Shown: positions 25,740-34,674 of the stretch, piece by piece
Numbering within the stretch: position 1 is the stretch's first letter
Layout of the letters: every line of letters begins with the position of its first letter
DNA from: a virus
Length of the DNA stretch: 64,000 nucleotides
Direction: 5' to 3' (one strand)
IMG/VR virus record: IMGVR_UViG_3300048008_000449
Span: 140,773 to 204,772 of that record
Position numbers and translations under genes: made by a program
The notes under the pieces: generated by a model
Told to the model about the DNA's origin: nothing
Databases searched by the model: none
What the model saw: the letters and a program-made list of their open reading frames with translations, nothing else

Positions 25740-26584
25740 TAACCTGCGCCGTTTGTAGGAGCAGGTACTTTATAAGATACACCATCAATATTTCTAATTT
25801 TTTCACCTTTTTTCAAAGTGCCGTCCCATCTTTCTAATTGTGGCTTATTAGATAAAACCTTTGGTTTCTTTTCTTTTGGTACTTGAGCTGTATCAAGTTT
25901 TTCAAGAGACTGATCAATTACATAATTATTTTCAGTTGTTTCGGATTCTGGAACGTCATTAAAACCAGCGTCTGGTGTTACAGTGTCATCCATAACAGGT
26001 GGTGGTGGAGATGTTCCATCACTTATAATATTGTAACCTTCATATGCAAACGATACTCTAAATACCGATGCTGAACTATCAGCATAGTCAAGTGTATCAG
26101 TGTCAACGTTTGTAATGTATGGATTAAATATTTCTATTATGTTTGATCTATTAGCCGTATCTTTTCTTTTAATTGTTAACGTAGTAATAAAATTTCTACT
26201 CTGTGGTAATTCTAATCCTTTTGGAGATTGTAACCAAGAAGCATAATCATCTTCATTCATTGGACCAGCAAAATAATATCTTGCATAGTCTTTTAGAAAG
26301 TCTTCCATATAATGGTCTTTAGTATCATACGCTGTTAGAGTAATAGGAGTATAATCTATTCCAGTCTGTACAATATTTTTACTATTATATTTGTTTAATG
26401 TCTGCGTTCTGTATGTAAACGTAGGCATTTGAATGTTAGCAATTCGTGTTAAATCTAGAGGTTGTGGACTTCCTACATAATTCAAGGATACAGTAAACGA
26501 ATACTTGTTTCTTGGTATTGCGTCTATTTCACCTTGAGCTGAAGATTGTCCATATAAGTAATAACCTGCGTCACCGATTGCCAT
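25739..26584 (-). CDS. Tail tube-like protein, gp19 paralogue (gp54-type?)
   Basis: A 281-residue relative of the gp19 gene just upstream: both have a F-x-V-x-(F/L)-N strand near residue 30, an I-N-I-Q/T-V...T-R-T-Q segment, and an I-T-N-V-x-Y/T-x-D-(L/T)-x-Y-A-D-S-S block. The extra C-terminal 80 residues are Pro/Thr/Glu-rich. In T4 the gp19 homologue gp54 starts the tube on the baseplate, so this could be the gp54 equivalent; that is inference from paralogy. Confidence 0.75.
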   Translation of the reverse strand: MAIGDAGYYLYGQSSAQGEIDAIPRNKYSFTVSLNYVGSPQPLDLTRIANIQMPTFTYRTQTLNKYNSKNIVQTGIDYTPITLTAYDTKDHYMEDFLKDYARYYFAGPMNEDDYASWLQSPKGLELPQSRNFITTLTIKRKDTANRSNIIEIFNPYITNVDTDTLDYADSSASVFRVSFAYEGYNIISDGTSPPPPVMDDTVTPDAGFNDVPESETTENNYVIDQSLEKLDTAQVPKEKKPKVLSNKPQLERWDGTLKKGEKIRNIDGVSYKVPAPTNGAG

Positions 26585-26602
26585 TTTAGAGTCCTTTACT
26601 TA

Positions 26603-27211
26603 TTAAAGAGTAGAACCAGTATTGCTAATATCGTTTGATGCTGATCCACTACTTAACTGGTCTGAACCATCAATAGTATGCAGTGCGTTATCAAAACGAA
26701 CTGATAGTGTAACTTGTACCATGCTTGAATCTGCGTAGTTTAAATCACCATACTGTACGTTAGTAATAAAGCAACCTTGTAATTCCCATGCATCAAAAGT
26801 TGCTGGTGATGTACTACCATTTGCACCATCTAGTGTTTCAATCTTAACACCAAATTTGTATGCACTACCTGAGATTGCACTTGATTGATCTGCATGATCA
26901 ACTTGTTTGTTTAGTTGGTTACCTAGCTTTTTAATAACATTTGATTTCATATCATCACGGAACACAATTGTTACTGGATCCCATGTATGCTTACCTGCAA
27001 GGTATATCTTTGAGTTGTACGAATCAACTACAACTTCTTCATGTGTTAAATTTGGTCTGCCTGTGCTAATAACATTTTGTGTAACTTCATCAGTTCCACC
27101 TGTTCCACCTAAGTTACTAAATGTAACTCGGAAACGATATTGTAGCTTTGGCATAAGTGTAGTTCCTGAACTTGCATCAGTTGGTACACCAAAATTTGTA
27201 ATTACGGCCAT
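26603..27211 (-). CDS. 19: Tail tube protein gp19
   Basis: Major subunit of the inner tail tube. 202 residues (T4: 163). N-terminal MAVITNFG...KLQYRFRVTFSNLG, central TWDPVTIVFRDDMKSNVIKKL and C-terminal YGDLNYADSSMVQVTLSVRFDNA match the gp19 tube fold. It lies three genes downstream of sheath gp18, near the usual T4 order, with its own GATAAATAC promoter. Confidence 0.9.
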   Translation of the reverse strand: MAVITNFGVPTDASSGTTLMPKLQYRFRVTFSNLGGTGGTDEVTQNVISTGRPNLTHEEVVVDSYNSKIYLAGKHTWDPVTIVFRDDMKSNVIKKLGNQLNKQVDHADQSSAISGSAYKFGVKIETLDGANGSTSPATFDAWELQGCFITNVQYGDLNYADSSMVQVTLSVRFDNALHTIDGSDQLSSGSASNDISNTGSTL

Positions 27212-27258
27212 TTGTTTTTCTCCTATAATACTATACTGTAGTATCTTCTTGTTATATT

Positions 27259-27267
27259 GTATTTATC
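27259..27267 (-). promoter_or_regulatory. Late promoter (GATAAATAC) of gene 19
   Basis: Minus-strand GATAAATAC, about 48 bases before the ATG at 27211, with AGGAG next to the start. Confidence 0.65.
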
Positions 27268-27281
27268 AAATCAACACTCAA

Positions 27282-27315
27282 AAAGATAGGTCACTTCTAA
27301 AAGTAACCTATCTTT
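27282..27315 (-). terminator. Rho-independent terminator
   Basis: Stem AAAGATAGGTxACTT/AAGTxACCTATCTTT with a short loop and a following T run, after the 99-aa gene. It insulates gene 19. Confidence 0.8.
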
Positions 27316-27334
27316 AGTATTTTTTATTGGTTGA

Positions 27335-27634
27335 TTAAACAACCCAGCCTTCTTGAGCGATAGTTTCGCCTAGTTGACCTGCTGATTGTCCTAAATGGAC
27401 ACTTGAATCTGATGCTAAAATATACTCTTTGAATTCTGCAACTTTTTCTGCAGTTTCAAATTGATATTTAATCCATATTTTAGTGTCAATTAGTTTGTAT
27501 TCCATAACGACATCAATTTCACCTGGTGTGAAACCTAAAATTGCGTCAGAAATAGCTTGGTGAGCTGAAGATGCTTTGAACTGCTCTATTGAAGTCCAAT
27601 CACCTGGTACTCTTCTAATTTTATTAGTTTCCAT
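27335..27634 (-). CDS. Small protein, unknown, between gp19 and oxygenase gene
   Basis: A 99-residue protein (RVPGDWTSIEQFKASSAHQA..., VVMEYKLIDTKIWIKYQFE). Mixed alpha/beta with a W-T-S and a hydrophobic beta strand. It shares a transcription unit with the oxygenase-like gene upstream and ends at a terminator. No family recognised. Confidence 0.6.
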   Translation of the reverse strand: METNKIRRVPGDWTSIEQFKASSAHQAISDAILGFTPGEIDVVMEYKLIDTKIWIKYQFETAEKVAEFKEYILASDSSVHLGQSAGQLGETIAQEGWVV

Positions 27635-27645
27635 AATAGTTCTCC

Positions 27646-28311
27646 TTAGTTACGGCTACAATCAACACCTTTACGGTCGCCCGCTGGGTGTGAGTATGGT
27701 AGCACATCAAGTAACCATTTTACTGTTTCTTCACGCTTGTCGTCATCGAGACTTAGTGCCGCACTTAAATGATATACTCCGTCAACAAAAGAAAATCCAT
27801 AATGAACTTTTCTTGTGTTAATTGCGTACCATCTACGTGCTTCTGGTTTAAAAATTTTACCATCTACAACAAAATGAAATTCTGCTGAGTTAGTGTGGTT
27901 TAAGTGACAAATCATTCTAAATGAATCACCTGTGATTCCGTCTGGAGTAACTTGTCTCCATTTATCTCTGTGAGGAGCTAAGAAATCACCTTTATCGTAT
28001 ATTAATGAACCCAATGATTCAGTGTGTTCTGGTATGTTCCATGATTCTGGAATTACATTATATTCGTATCCTGCTTTAGGACCGTTATAATCATCGTTCA
28101 CACGTGAACGTAGGATTTTTGATGGATCAGCATTTAGTGTGTCAATTTGTTCAATTGCATTATCTGGCACCCATGCATCTAGTTCGATGATGTCGCCTGC
28201 TGCGCCAAAAAGAAAATTAGTATCAAATTTCATGCTAGTAGTTACTTCAGGGTTAAATCTGTGTTCACTCATGTTAGTAGCAATGATTTTAGCTTGTTCT
28301 AGTTTTACCAT
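27646..28311 (-). CDS. Fe(II)/2OG oxygenase-like (Asp/Asn beta-hydroxylase type)
   Basis: A 221-residue protein with the double-stranded beta-helix landmarks LAPHRDKWRQV (H-x-D), FRMICHLN, WYAINTRKVHYGFSF (distal His) and DGVYHLSAAL. This pattern matches aspartyl/asparaginyl beta-hydroxylase-like dioxygenases. The C-terminal segment contains a H-P-A-G-D-R-K-G-V-D-C motif. Late promoter GATAAATAC lies about 65 bases upstream. Substrate unknown. Confidence 0.75.
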   Translation of the reverse strand: MVKLEQAKIIATNMSEHRFNPEVTTSMKFDTNFLFGAAGDIIELDAWVPDNAIEQIDTLNADPSKILRSRVNDDYNGPKAGYEYNVIPESWNIPEHTESLGSLIYDKGDFLAPHRDKWRQVTPDGITGDSFRMICHLNHTNSAEFHFVVDGKIFKPEARRWYAINTRKVHYGFSFVDGVYHLSAALSLDDDKREETVKWLLDVLPYSHPAGDRKGVDCSRN

Positions 28312-28377
28312 GGTGTTATCCTTTTTTATATAAATTATAGCTCATTAGCTGAACTATGTGCATTGCAATGTGCAACT

Positions 28378-28386
28378 GTATTTATC
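28378..28386 (-). promoter_or_regulatory. Late promoter (GATAAATAC)
   Basis: Minus-strand GATAAATAC upstream of the oxygenase-like gene. The leader to 28311 is unusually long and contains a TTGCACATTGCAATGCAC near-palindrome. Confidence 0.6.
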
Positions 28387-28401
28387 AGTTAATGTTAAAT
28401 T

Positions 28402-28432
28402 AAAAAAGGCTACTATATCTCTATAGTAGCCC
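28402..28432 (-). terminator. Rho-independent terminator after gp18
   Basis: Ten-base stem GGCTACTATA/TATAGTAGCC, four-base loop, then TTTTTT on the minus strand, about 29 bases after the gp18 stop. Confidence 0.88.
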
Positions 28433-28460
28433 TTAATATTATTAGTTATGTATTAACGTC

Positions 28461-30878
28461 TTACGAAAGATCGCCAGTGTTTACAATTCTAATTGGAATG
28501 TAAATAAATTCTGCTGATTTTGTAGGCTCAATTGCTACGTCAACATAAAATTCATTTGCATCAATTCTTGCTGGTGTGTTATTTGTTGTATCACACACAA
28601 CTGCAAAATCGTAAATACCACGCTGTTGTAAAATGTTAGCTAGGAAACCATCAAATACTGCTTTAGCATTTGCACGTGTTCCTGCATCATTTGGTTCAAA
28701 TAAGAACGGTCTTGAAATAACTGCAAAACGCTCTCTTAGATAAGCTGTAAGTCTAGCTACGTTCACTCTGTCTAATGCTGAAGCAGTTGTATGAAGTGAT
28801 TTTTGACCAAATACAACAACGCCCTCTGCCGGGAATCTTGCAATTGGGTTCAATTTGTTATCATACATTGCATCTCTAGAACCTTGTGTTAGTGCTACTT
28901 TAACGAACTCGTCTTCGCTGTTTAAGTAACCAACGTTTGATGCGTTTTGTACAACACCACGTGTTAAACCTGCTGGTGCAAACCATTGGAATGACACATT
29001 ATCACTGTATGCATATGTGTATAATGCAATGTGTGATGCTGGTGCAACAACGCTATCGCCTGTTACTGGATTTGTAGTTAATGCGTGTGGGTAGTAAACT
29101 GCTGAATAAGTATTCTTAGTTACTAGTCCTTTTTCACCATTTTCAGTTGCCGCTGTTCCTTGAATCCAAGAAACTGCTTCTGTTGCATTTAAACGGAATG
29201 GAGCATCAACAATAACAAATGCTGTTTCGTCTTTGTCGCTGTTTAGTGTTACCATTTCGTCGTATAGTTCTGGATATGCTGGAGCTGCAATTAAACGGAA
29301 TTGAACTGTGTCTTCACGTAGTTCTGGTTTAGCTGCTGATGCTTGCATAGCTGTTGTGACAACTTTACGCTGAGCTAATCTACCAAATGAACCACTGCCA
29401 TCGGCTGCATTGCTTGCTTTGTTACGCCATTTCCAAGGTGTTGCTAGTGAACTATCATATTCTCTAACTGTGCTTGAAGATCTACACATGTTAATACCAG
29501 TTATTCCAACTGGATGTATTAGTGGATCTGGAGCACCTGCTAATAGAGTTGCTTCAAAGGCACCTGCTGCTGTAGCGTTGGCAGTAATGTCGCCAAATAC
29601 TATACCTGCACTTGTGCTTTGATCTGTACCATCTTTTAATATCCATGCTGTACCGTTATGTCTGTAAATTACAGGATAACCGTCTGCATCTGTATCTACC
29701 CAGTAATCACCATCTGATAGTGATCCACCGGATCCGTCTGTAGTTGGAGCAATAGTTACATACTGTACATCAGAAACTTTTTGCCATTTCTGTGTTCCAC
29801 TATCGCTTACTACTTCGTAAATTGCTAAGTCGTTAACATCTGGATCAAACCAAAGTGTACCATCTACTGGAGCACCTGTTGGTTGAGTTACTGATGCGTT
29901 CATTACAAATCCGCCTGTTGCTGTAGTTGGGTCTGTTGAGATGTCATCCCAATCATTACCAATACTGTCATAACGTTTAATTGAAATGTCTGAAGTAGCA
30001 GTGTCTAGCCAAATGTCGCCATCTGTTAATGTACGTGATGTTGCTGATGAACCATCTGCAAACGTATCACTTGTAGCACCAGTTGGTGCTGAAGCTTGTG
30101 CGTATGTTGCTTTTTCAGAAACAAATGCGTCAGCTACTGTTGTAAATAATTTAAGATCTACATTTAATCCGCTACCCGGTGTTGTTGTTTTAATCCATAC
30201 ATCACCTACTGATGGGCCTGCTGGCGCTGAGTAGTGTGGTGCGAATGTTGGTGTAACTGCTACCCATGCTGGGTTAGAGTCACCTACATAGTATTCAATT
30301 TTTGTGTCTGTTGTAGAATTTGCAACTGCTACAAGGTATTCACCTTGAGTTGCTGATGTGCTTGGAGCACTTCCATCTGTAAGTTCTACTGTTGGAGTTT
30401 TTTCTACCCAGCCTGCTGCTGAATATTCGAATATACCCCAACTTGAAGTTGAAGGGCTTACCCAATATGTATTATTTGCAGGATTACCTGTTGGTTCTGC
30501 TGAAAGTGGTCTCAATGCTGTTAAGTCTACATCAGAACGTACAATGTACGCCGCTGAACTTTGACCTAAAAATGAGTATGCTGCCAATAAACCGTATTCG
30601 TTAGTTTCATCACCTTGTGATACTGTGCCACTTACCTTACGGAAGTCGACATTACCAAAATATTGAGTTAATTCTCTTTGTGATGTAACTAGAACAGGTT
30701 GGTTTGAATTTGCAGACTTTGTAAATTTTGCAATACCATCGGTTTCAGTTAGGGTTGGATCAACCTTGTCCTGACCAGTGGCAATGAAAATCATTGGTAC
30801 AGTACCGGCACCGGCTGGACCGTAAACTGATTCGTCTGTTACTGTTACCTGGACGCCAGGTGAAACAAGATTTGCCAT
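28461..30878 (-). CDS. 18: Tail sheath protein gp18 with inserted repeats
   Basis: Contractile sheath subunit. 805 residues versus 659 in T4. The N-terminus MANLVSPGVQVTVTDES and the C-terminal block (NPIARFPAEGVVVFGQKSLH, RLTAYLRERFAVISRPFLFEPN, IPIRIVNTG) are sheath-like. Residues ~145-440 hold about six copies of a 40-50-residue module of the form G-D-x-W-x-D-T...I-Y/R-x-Y/H...W (for example DGDYWVDTDADGYPVIYRHN and DGTLWFDPDVNDLAIYE). These are inserted into the sheath and probably face outward. AATAAATAC promoter and GGAG site upstream; terminator downstream. Confidence 0.9.
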   Translation of the reverse strand: MANLVSPGVQVTVTDESVYGPAGAGTVPMIFIATGQDKVDPTLTETDGIAKFTKSANSNQPVLVTSQRELTQYFGNVDFRKVSGTVSQGDETNEYGLLAAYSFLGQSSAAYIVRSDVDLTALRPLSAEPTGNPANNTYWVSPSTSSWGIFEYSAAGWVEKTPTVELTDGSAPSTSATQGEYLVAVANSTTDTKIEYYVGDSNPAWVAVTPTFAPHYSAPAGPSVGDVWIKTTTPGSGLNVDLKLFTTVADAFVSEKATYAQASAPTGATSDTFADGSSATSRTLTDGDIWLDTATSDISIKRYDSIGNDWDDISTDPTTATGGFVMNASVTQPTGAPVDGTLWFDPDVNDLAIYEVVSDSGTQKWQKVSDVQYVTIAPTTDGSGGSLSDGDYWVDTDADGYPVIYRHNGTAWILKDGTDQSTSAGIVFGDITANATAAGAFEATLLAGAPDPLIHPVGITGINMCRSSSTVREYDSSLATPWKWRNKASNAADGSGSFGRLAQRKVVTTAMQASAAKPELREDTVQFRLIAAPAYPELYDEMVTLNSDKDETAFVIVDAPFRLNATEAVSWIQGTAATENGEKGLVTKNTYSAVYYPHALTTNPVTGDSVVAPASHIALYTYAYSDNVSFQWFAPAGLTRGVVQNASNVGYLNSEDEFVKVALTQGSRDAMYDNKLNPIARFPAEGVVVFGQKSLHTTASALDRVNVARLTAYLRERFAVISRPFLFEPNDAGTRANAKAVFDGFLANILQQRGIYDFAVVCDTTNNTPARIDANEFYVDVAIEPTKSAEFIYIPIRIVNTGDLS

Positions 30879-30928
30879 ATTATAGCTCCTTTTCTATTTT
30901 AGAATATTATCTAAATTGTTATCTACAT

Positions 30929-30937
30929 GTATTTATT
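30929..30937 (-). promoter_or_regulatory. Late promoter of gene 18 (AATAAATAC)
   Basis: Minus-strand AATAAATAC, about 50 bases before the ATG at 30878, with AAAAGGAG near the start. Confidence 0.6.
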
Positions 30938-30972
30938 TAGATTTTGGAAAAACAGCGGTTTATAGAGTTAAC

Positions 30973-31755
30973 TTAGCCTTTAATTTCAGCTAAAAGCTGA
31001 TCAAAACTTTCACATAGAATGTTTTCAAAATTATCACCCCAATGACCGTGAATAATCATATGAATTCTGTTTTCTGTACCAGTATTATGAACAGAATGCA
31101 ATCTACCTATATCGATTGCTCTAGCATCACCTGGTTCCCAAGGTACCATTCCTGCATCTTGCATGCAAAACTTTACTCCTGGTGGATTACTAAGTGCTAC
31201 GTTAAAGGCTGCTAAGTGTCTTTCTTTATAATCTAGATGTGGACTAATAAATCCACCCGGTTCTAGTAACATAAATCTAACTCTTTGATATTTTTTAAAA
31301 GGCCAGTGATTTTTAAGCCAATTAACTGTTACTGGGCACTTGTCTGCGATTTCTGTCCAACCAAATTCTGGTGCTTCGTCTTCTTTCCAAGCACCTTCTT
31401 CAACATAGTAATCATTGGGTTGTGTTTTATCCCATCCTTGACCATGTACAACTATACTGCTCCAACCGGGATTTATATCGCCTCGGTGTTTTACATACTC
31501 ACCTAAAAATTGCTCTGCTTCTTTTGCCATTTGGTAGTATGGTACATCTAATTGCATTTTTAATGTAGGACAATTAGCTTGTTTCATTATCCATCTAGAG
31601 TATGGTATTTTTTGTTTTTTATCTGTTTTCCAATTTAAGAATTCTTCAGGAGGTAATGCCATATTTTCATAGTGAGAAATATCGCCATTCTCTTCAAAAA
31701 ACTTTGTTACTTTTGCTAATTGTCTAATTCTTATTTCTTCTTTGTCTTGTTCCAT
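30973..31755 (-). CDS. Fe(II)/2OG oxygenase-like (Asp/Asn hydroxylase type)
   Basis: A 260-residue protein. FMLLEPGGFISPHLDYKE gives the H-x-D, then AFNVALSNPPGVKF, EPGDARAIDIGRLHSVHN (distal His) and ENRIHMIIHG, where the Arg would bind 2-oxoglutarate. The set is complete for an aspartyl/asparaginyl beta-hydroxylase-type enzyme. It lies downstream of the tandem paralogues and overlaps the nearer by 25 bases, so it may act in the same process. Substrate unknown. Confidence 0.78.
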   Translation of the reverse strand: MEQDKEEIRIRQLAKVTKFFEENGDISHYENMALPPEEFLNWKTDKKQKIPYSRWIMKQANCPTLKMQLDVPYYQMAKEAEQFLGEYVKHRGDINPGWSSIVVHGQGWDKTQPNDYYVEEGAWKEDEAPEFGWTEIADKCPVTVNWLKNHWPFKKYQRVRFMLLEPGGFISPHLDYKERHLAAFNVALSNPPGVKFCMQDAGMVPWEPGDARAIDIGRLHSVHNTGTENRIHMIIHGHWGDNFENILCESFDQLLAEIKG

Positions 31756-33182
31756 TTAAATAACTTTCCTATATTCCACGGTGCAATTTTATCCCACTCT
31801 GGCATTCTATCAATGTGATGTTGTATCCAATTATATCCACCAGCTTCTGTAGCTGGACAAGTTGAGTACACTAACATATCGTTATCACTGTTATAATTAT
31901 ATTTATATATAGCATGTAATAATTCTCTATGGATTTTATATCTTTCTTCTAATGTATACCATTTAGCTGTAACTTCATAATGAAATATATTACTTAGGTG
32001 TACATAGGTTGATCCTTGTCTCTGTGGTCGACATTTTATTGCAAATTTATCATGCTTATGTGTATTAAGCAAATTCTGATGATAATAATTTATGTTTAGT
32101 TTTGGAAATACTGTGCGATACCATTCTAGAAATCCTTCTTTATATATTTCATCTAGATGTTCTTCTGTATATTTTATTTGCTTAATACCTTTGAAGTATT
32201 CAAATTTACTATCATACTTTCCTACTCTACTATCCATAAAGTTATTTGCAAACTGCGTAAAGTTAGTTCCATCCCATTCTTCAATTATCTGTTGCATACA
32301 CCCTAGTGCATGTCTACTTACATCATATATCCATAATGTATCACCTTCTACTAATCCTTTGTCAAATGCAAAGAATATAGGAGATATTCCAGATGCTGGA
32401 GCAACTACTTTAGTAAATTTCTTAACTGGTGTGTCTTTTGGTGGTACAACATTTCTTCCATTTTCTGTATTAGCTATAAAGAAAATGTTTGGATTTGAAA
32501 TTGTTAATGTTTCATGTATATTTCTAAAACCGTCTTGCTTAACTTCACCATATGTATAACCTTTTGATGACCTTACATCTTCATTCCATGATATTATTTT
32601 GTGATTATCTCTTAGAAGGTGTTCTATTATATTCCACCCGCCTTGTTTTCCTGTATATGTTCTTAAATTATTACCAGGTCCTATCCAATATGGTGTATAT
32701 CCATCATGATGATTGTTTTCACTACGTATTGGTTCTGGAAGTTGATATGGTTCAACATTATCTTCATGATTACCCCACTCTGGCTTACCTGCTGACTGCC
32801 ACCATTCTAAGTCAATTAAAAAACATTGTGGATGTATTGAATAATAATCATCTCCTTTATCTAATACATGTCCAATAAGTTTAGCATCTATATTTTCTTC
32901 GTAAAATTTAGGAAATCTTTCTTCAAAGTCGTGTAATATAACACCCTGTTTAAATACAACCATCTTTTTAAAACCATTGCTAAGTGCTTTTTCAAATAAA
33001 TCTACAATTTTTTCTTCTGCATATTGTTTATTACAAAAGAATGATAATTCTATAGACCAAAAGTCAAGTGTTGCTTTTGAAAAATGCGTTAAATAGTCAG
33101 ACTTTATATTATTATTGTAAAGCCAACCTATACATAATTCATTGCTTTCAGTTTTTTGTCTCCACCAATCTTTTTTAAACAT
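31731..33182 (-). CDS. Large paralogue B, unknown (methyltransferase-like motif)
   Basis: A 483-residue protein paralogous to the gene directly upstream throughout: shared W-W-R/Q-x-K, GWLYNN, VFKQG, IGPGxNxxTYxxKxxGW, NPNIFFIANTE, and a TKVVAPASGISPIFFAF / LWIYDVSRHAL block. That last block (G-x-S/L-x-P-x-x-x-A-F...Y-D-(V/I)-S) reads like the Rossmann motif I and acidic end of strand 2 in SAM methyltransferases, with YVHLSNIFHY as a later motif. Function unknown; a methyltransferase-like fold is inference. It overlaps its paralogue by 8 bases. Confidence 0.6.
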   Translation of the reverse strand: MFKKDWWRQKTESNELCIGWLYNNNIKSDYLTHFSKATLDFWSIELSFFCNKQYAEEKIVDLFEKALSNGFKKMVVFKQGVILHDFEERFPKFYEENIDAKLIGHVLDKGDDYYSIHPQCFLIDLEWWQSAGKPEWGNHEDNVEPYQLPEPIRSENNHHDGYTPYWIGPGNNLRTYTGKQGGWNIIEHLLRDNHKIISWNEDVRSSKGYTYGEVKQDGFRNIHETLTISNPNIFFIANTENGRNVVPPKDTPVKKFTKVVAPASGISPIFFAFDKGLVEGDTLWIYDVSRHALGCMQQIIEEWDGTNFTQFANNFMDSRVGKYDSKFEYFKGIKQIKYTEEHLDEIYKEGFLEWYRTVFPKLNINYYHQNLLNTHKHDKFAIKCRPQRQGSTYVHLSNIFHYEVTAKWYTLEERYKIHRELLHAIYKYNYNSDNDMLVYSTCPATEAGGYNWIQHHIDRMPEWDKIAPWNIGKLFKWNKTKKK

Positions 33183-34641
33183 TTTTATTCCACTTTAATA
33201 ACTTCTGTAAGTAATTATCAGGAATTTCTGTAAATTTATCCATTTCTTGTTTATCAATCCATACTAGATTTGGATGTGTAAGAGTTCCACGTGATGATAA
33301 CACTAAAACGTTATTCTGATATGAGCTATCTTTAATCTTGCCCATTAATTCATTATGTAATTCCCATCGTTGCTGTAAACTATAATAAAACGAAGTAGGT
33401 AAGTAATGAAATATGTTACTTAGATAACAAAATGTTATTGGATGACGTAATCTATCTGTTTTAAAAGAATTAACAAATCCTTGATATGTATTTGGATCAA
33501 AAATGTTAATTGGCAAATAAACTACTTCAATCTCTGGTAATACTTCAGTTATCCATTTTTGAAATCCACGTTCATTTAATTTATCAAATACTTCTTGTGT
33601 ATGTGGTAACTTATTTTTTCCTCTAAATATATCTCTTTGGTATTTTTCATCTGGTGCTAATTTATTCATTAAGTCAGTAGCAAATTTTTCGTAATTAGTA
33701 CCGTCCCATTGTTCAATAATTGTTTTTGTAATATTAATAGCAAATTTACTAATATCGTAAACAAGTATCTTACTGTATTTGTCACATCCTAGTTCAAATG
33801 CATATATTAATGGTGTTAATCCTGCGGCCGGTACAACTAGTGTATCCCATTTTTCGTCCCATTCTGGATATTGTAATTTTCTTCTTTCAACTTCAAGATG
33901 AATATCTCTCAATGGCTCAGTATTAGCAATAAAGAATATGTCTAAATCAATCTGTTCCATAACACCTGATAAATGTCTTGGTCCATCTTCTTTTACTTCT
34001 GGATAAGAATAATGTTTCTCATCTCTAATATTTTTATTCCACGATAGAATTCGTTGTTGGTCATCTAATAAAGACTTTACTAAATTCCAACCTGTATGTT
34101 TTGCATTATATGTTTTAGTATTTTTACCTGGTCCAATCCAATGAGGGGTATAATCATCATGCCAATTTGATATACTTCTAGCAGGTTCAATTGTTTCTAA
34201 TGATTTAGCTTCTGGTGAACCCCAAGCTGGCTTGCCTGCTTTTACCCACCATTCAACATCAAGCATAAATGCTTGTGGATGTAAAGAATAATATTCATCG
34301 CCTTTATCAACTATATGTCCAATAAATGTTGCATCTTTATTTTCTTCATAAAATTTTACAAACTGTTCTTTAAAATTAGATAAAGGAGTTGTTCCTTGTT
34401 TGAACACTAATATCTTTTTATATTTCTTCTCAACTGCATCTTCTAACAAACCTTCTATAGTATCATTGGCCATTTGTTCGTGGAAATAGAATCCCAATTC
34501 CATTGACCAATAATCTGTTAAGTTTTTAGTGTATCCTCGAGCGAAGTCATCTTTAATGCTATTGTTATATAGCCAGCCAAACCCTAATTCTTTTGATTTA
34601 CTTTTATGTTGCCACCATTGATGCCCAAACATGTTTAACAT
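33175..34641 (-). CDS. Large paralogue A, unknown (methyltransferase-like motif)
   Basis: A 488-residue paralogue of the downstream gene, with MFGHQWWQHKSKSKELGFGW at the start, DYTPHWIGPGKNTKTYNAKH, DLDIFFIANTEPL, LVVPAAGLTPLIYAFELG and ILVYDISKFAINI. The pair probably arose by tandem duplication, then diverged. Expression is from an AATAAATAA box overlapping the end of gene 1. No homologue is recognised by eye; it could also be a glycosyltransferase-like or sugar-modifying protein. Confidence 0.6.
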   Translation of the reverse strand: MLNMFGHQWWQHKSKSKELGFGWLYNNSIKDDFARGYTKNLTDYWSMELGFYFHEQMANDTIEGLLEDAVEKKYKKILVFKQGTTPLSNFKEQFVKFYEENKDATFIGHIVDKGDEYYSLHPQAFMLDVEWWVKAGKPAWGSPEAKSLETIEPARSISNWHDDYTPHWIGPGKNTKTYNAKHTGWNLVKSLLDDQQRILSWNKNIRDEKHYSYPEVKEDGPRHLSGVMEQIDLDIFFIANTEPLRDIHLEVERRKLQYPEWDEKWDTLVVPAAGLTPLIYAFELGCDKYSKILVYDISKFAINITKTIIEQWDGTNYEKFATDLMNKLAPDEKYQRDIFRGKNKLPHTQEVFDKLNERGFQKWITEVLPEIEVVYLPINIFDPNTYQGFVNSFKTDRLRHPITFCYLSNIFHYLPTSFYYSLQQRWELHNELMGKIKDSSYQNNVLVLSSRGTLTHPNLVWIDKQEMDKFTEIPDNYLQKLLKWNKNV

Positions 34642-34665
34642 ATATATTTCCTTTATAGTATATGT

Positions 34666-34674
34666 TTATTTATT
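34666..34674 (-). promoter_or_regulatory. Late promoter (AATAAATAA)
   Basis: Minus-strand AATAAATAA overlapping the end of the dNMP kinase gene, about 25 bases before the 34641 ATG. The match to the core is exact but the flanks are less typical. Confidence 0.5.

Noticed and set aside
28378-28386. Attachment site or origin at the palindromic leader (28340-28380)
   Set aside because: Only an imperfect TTGCACATTGCAATGCAC dyad is present, without repeated iterons or integrase genes; a leader hairpin is sufficient.
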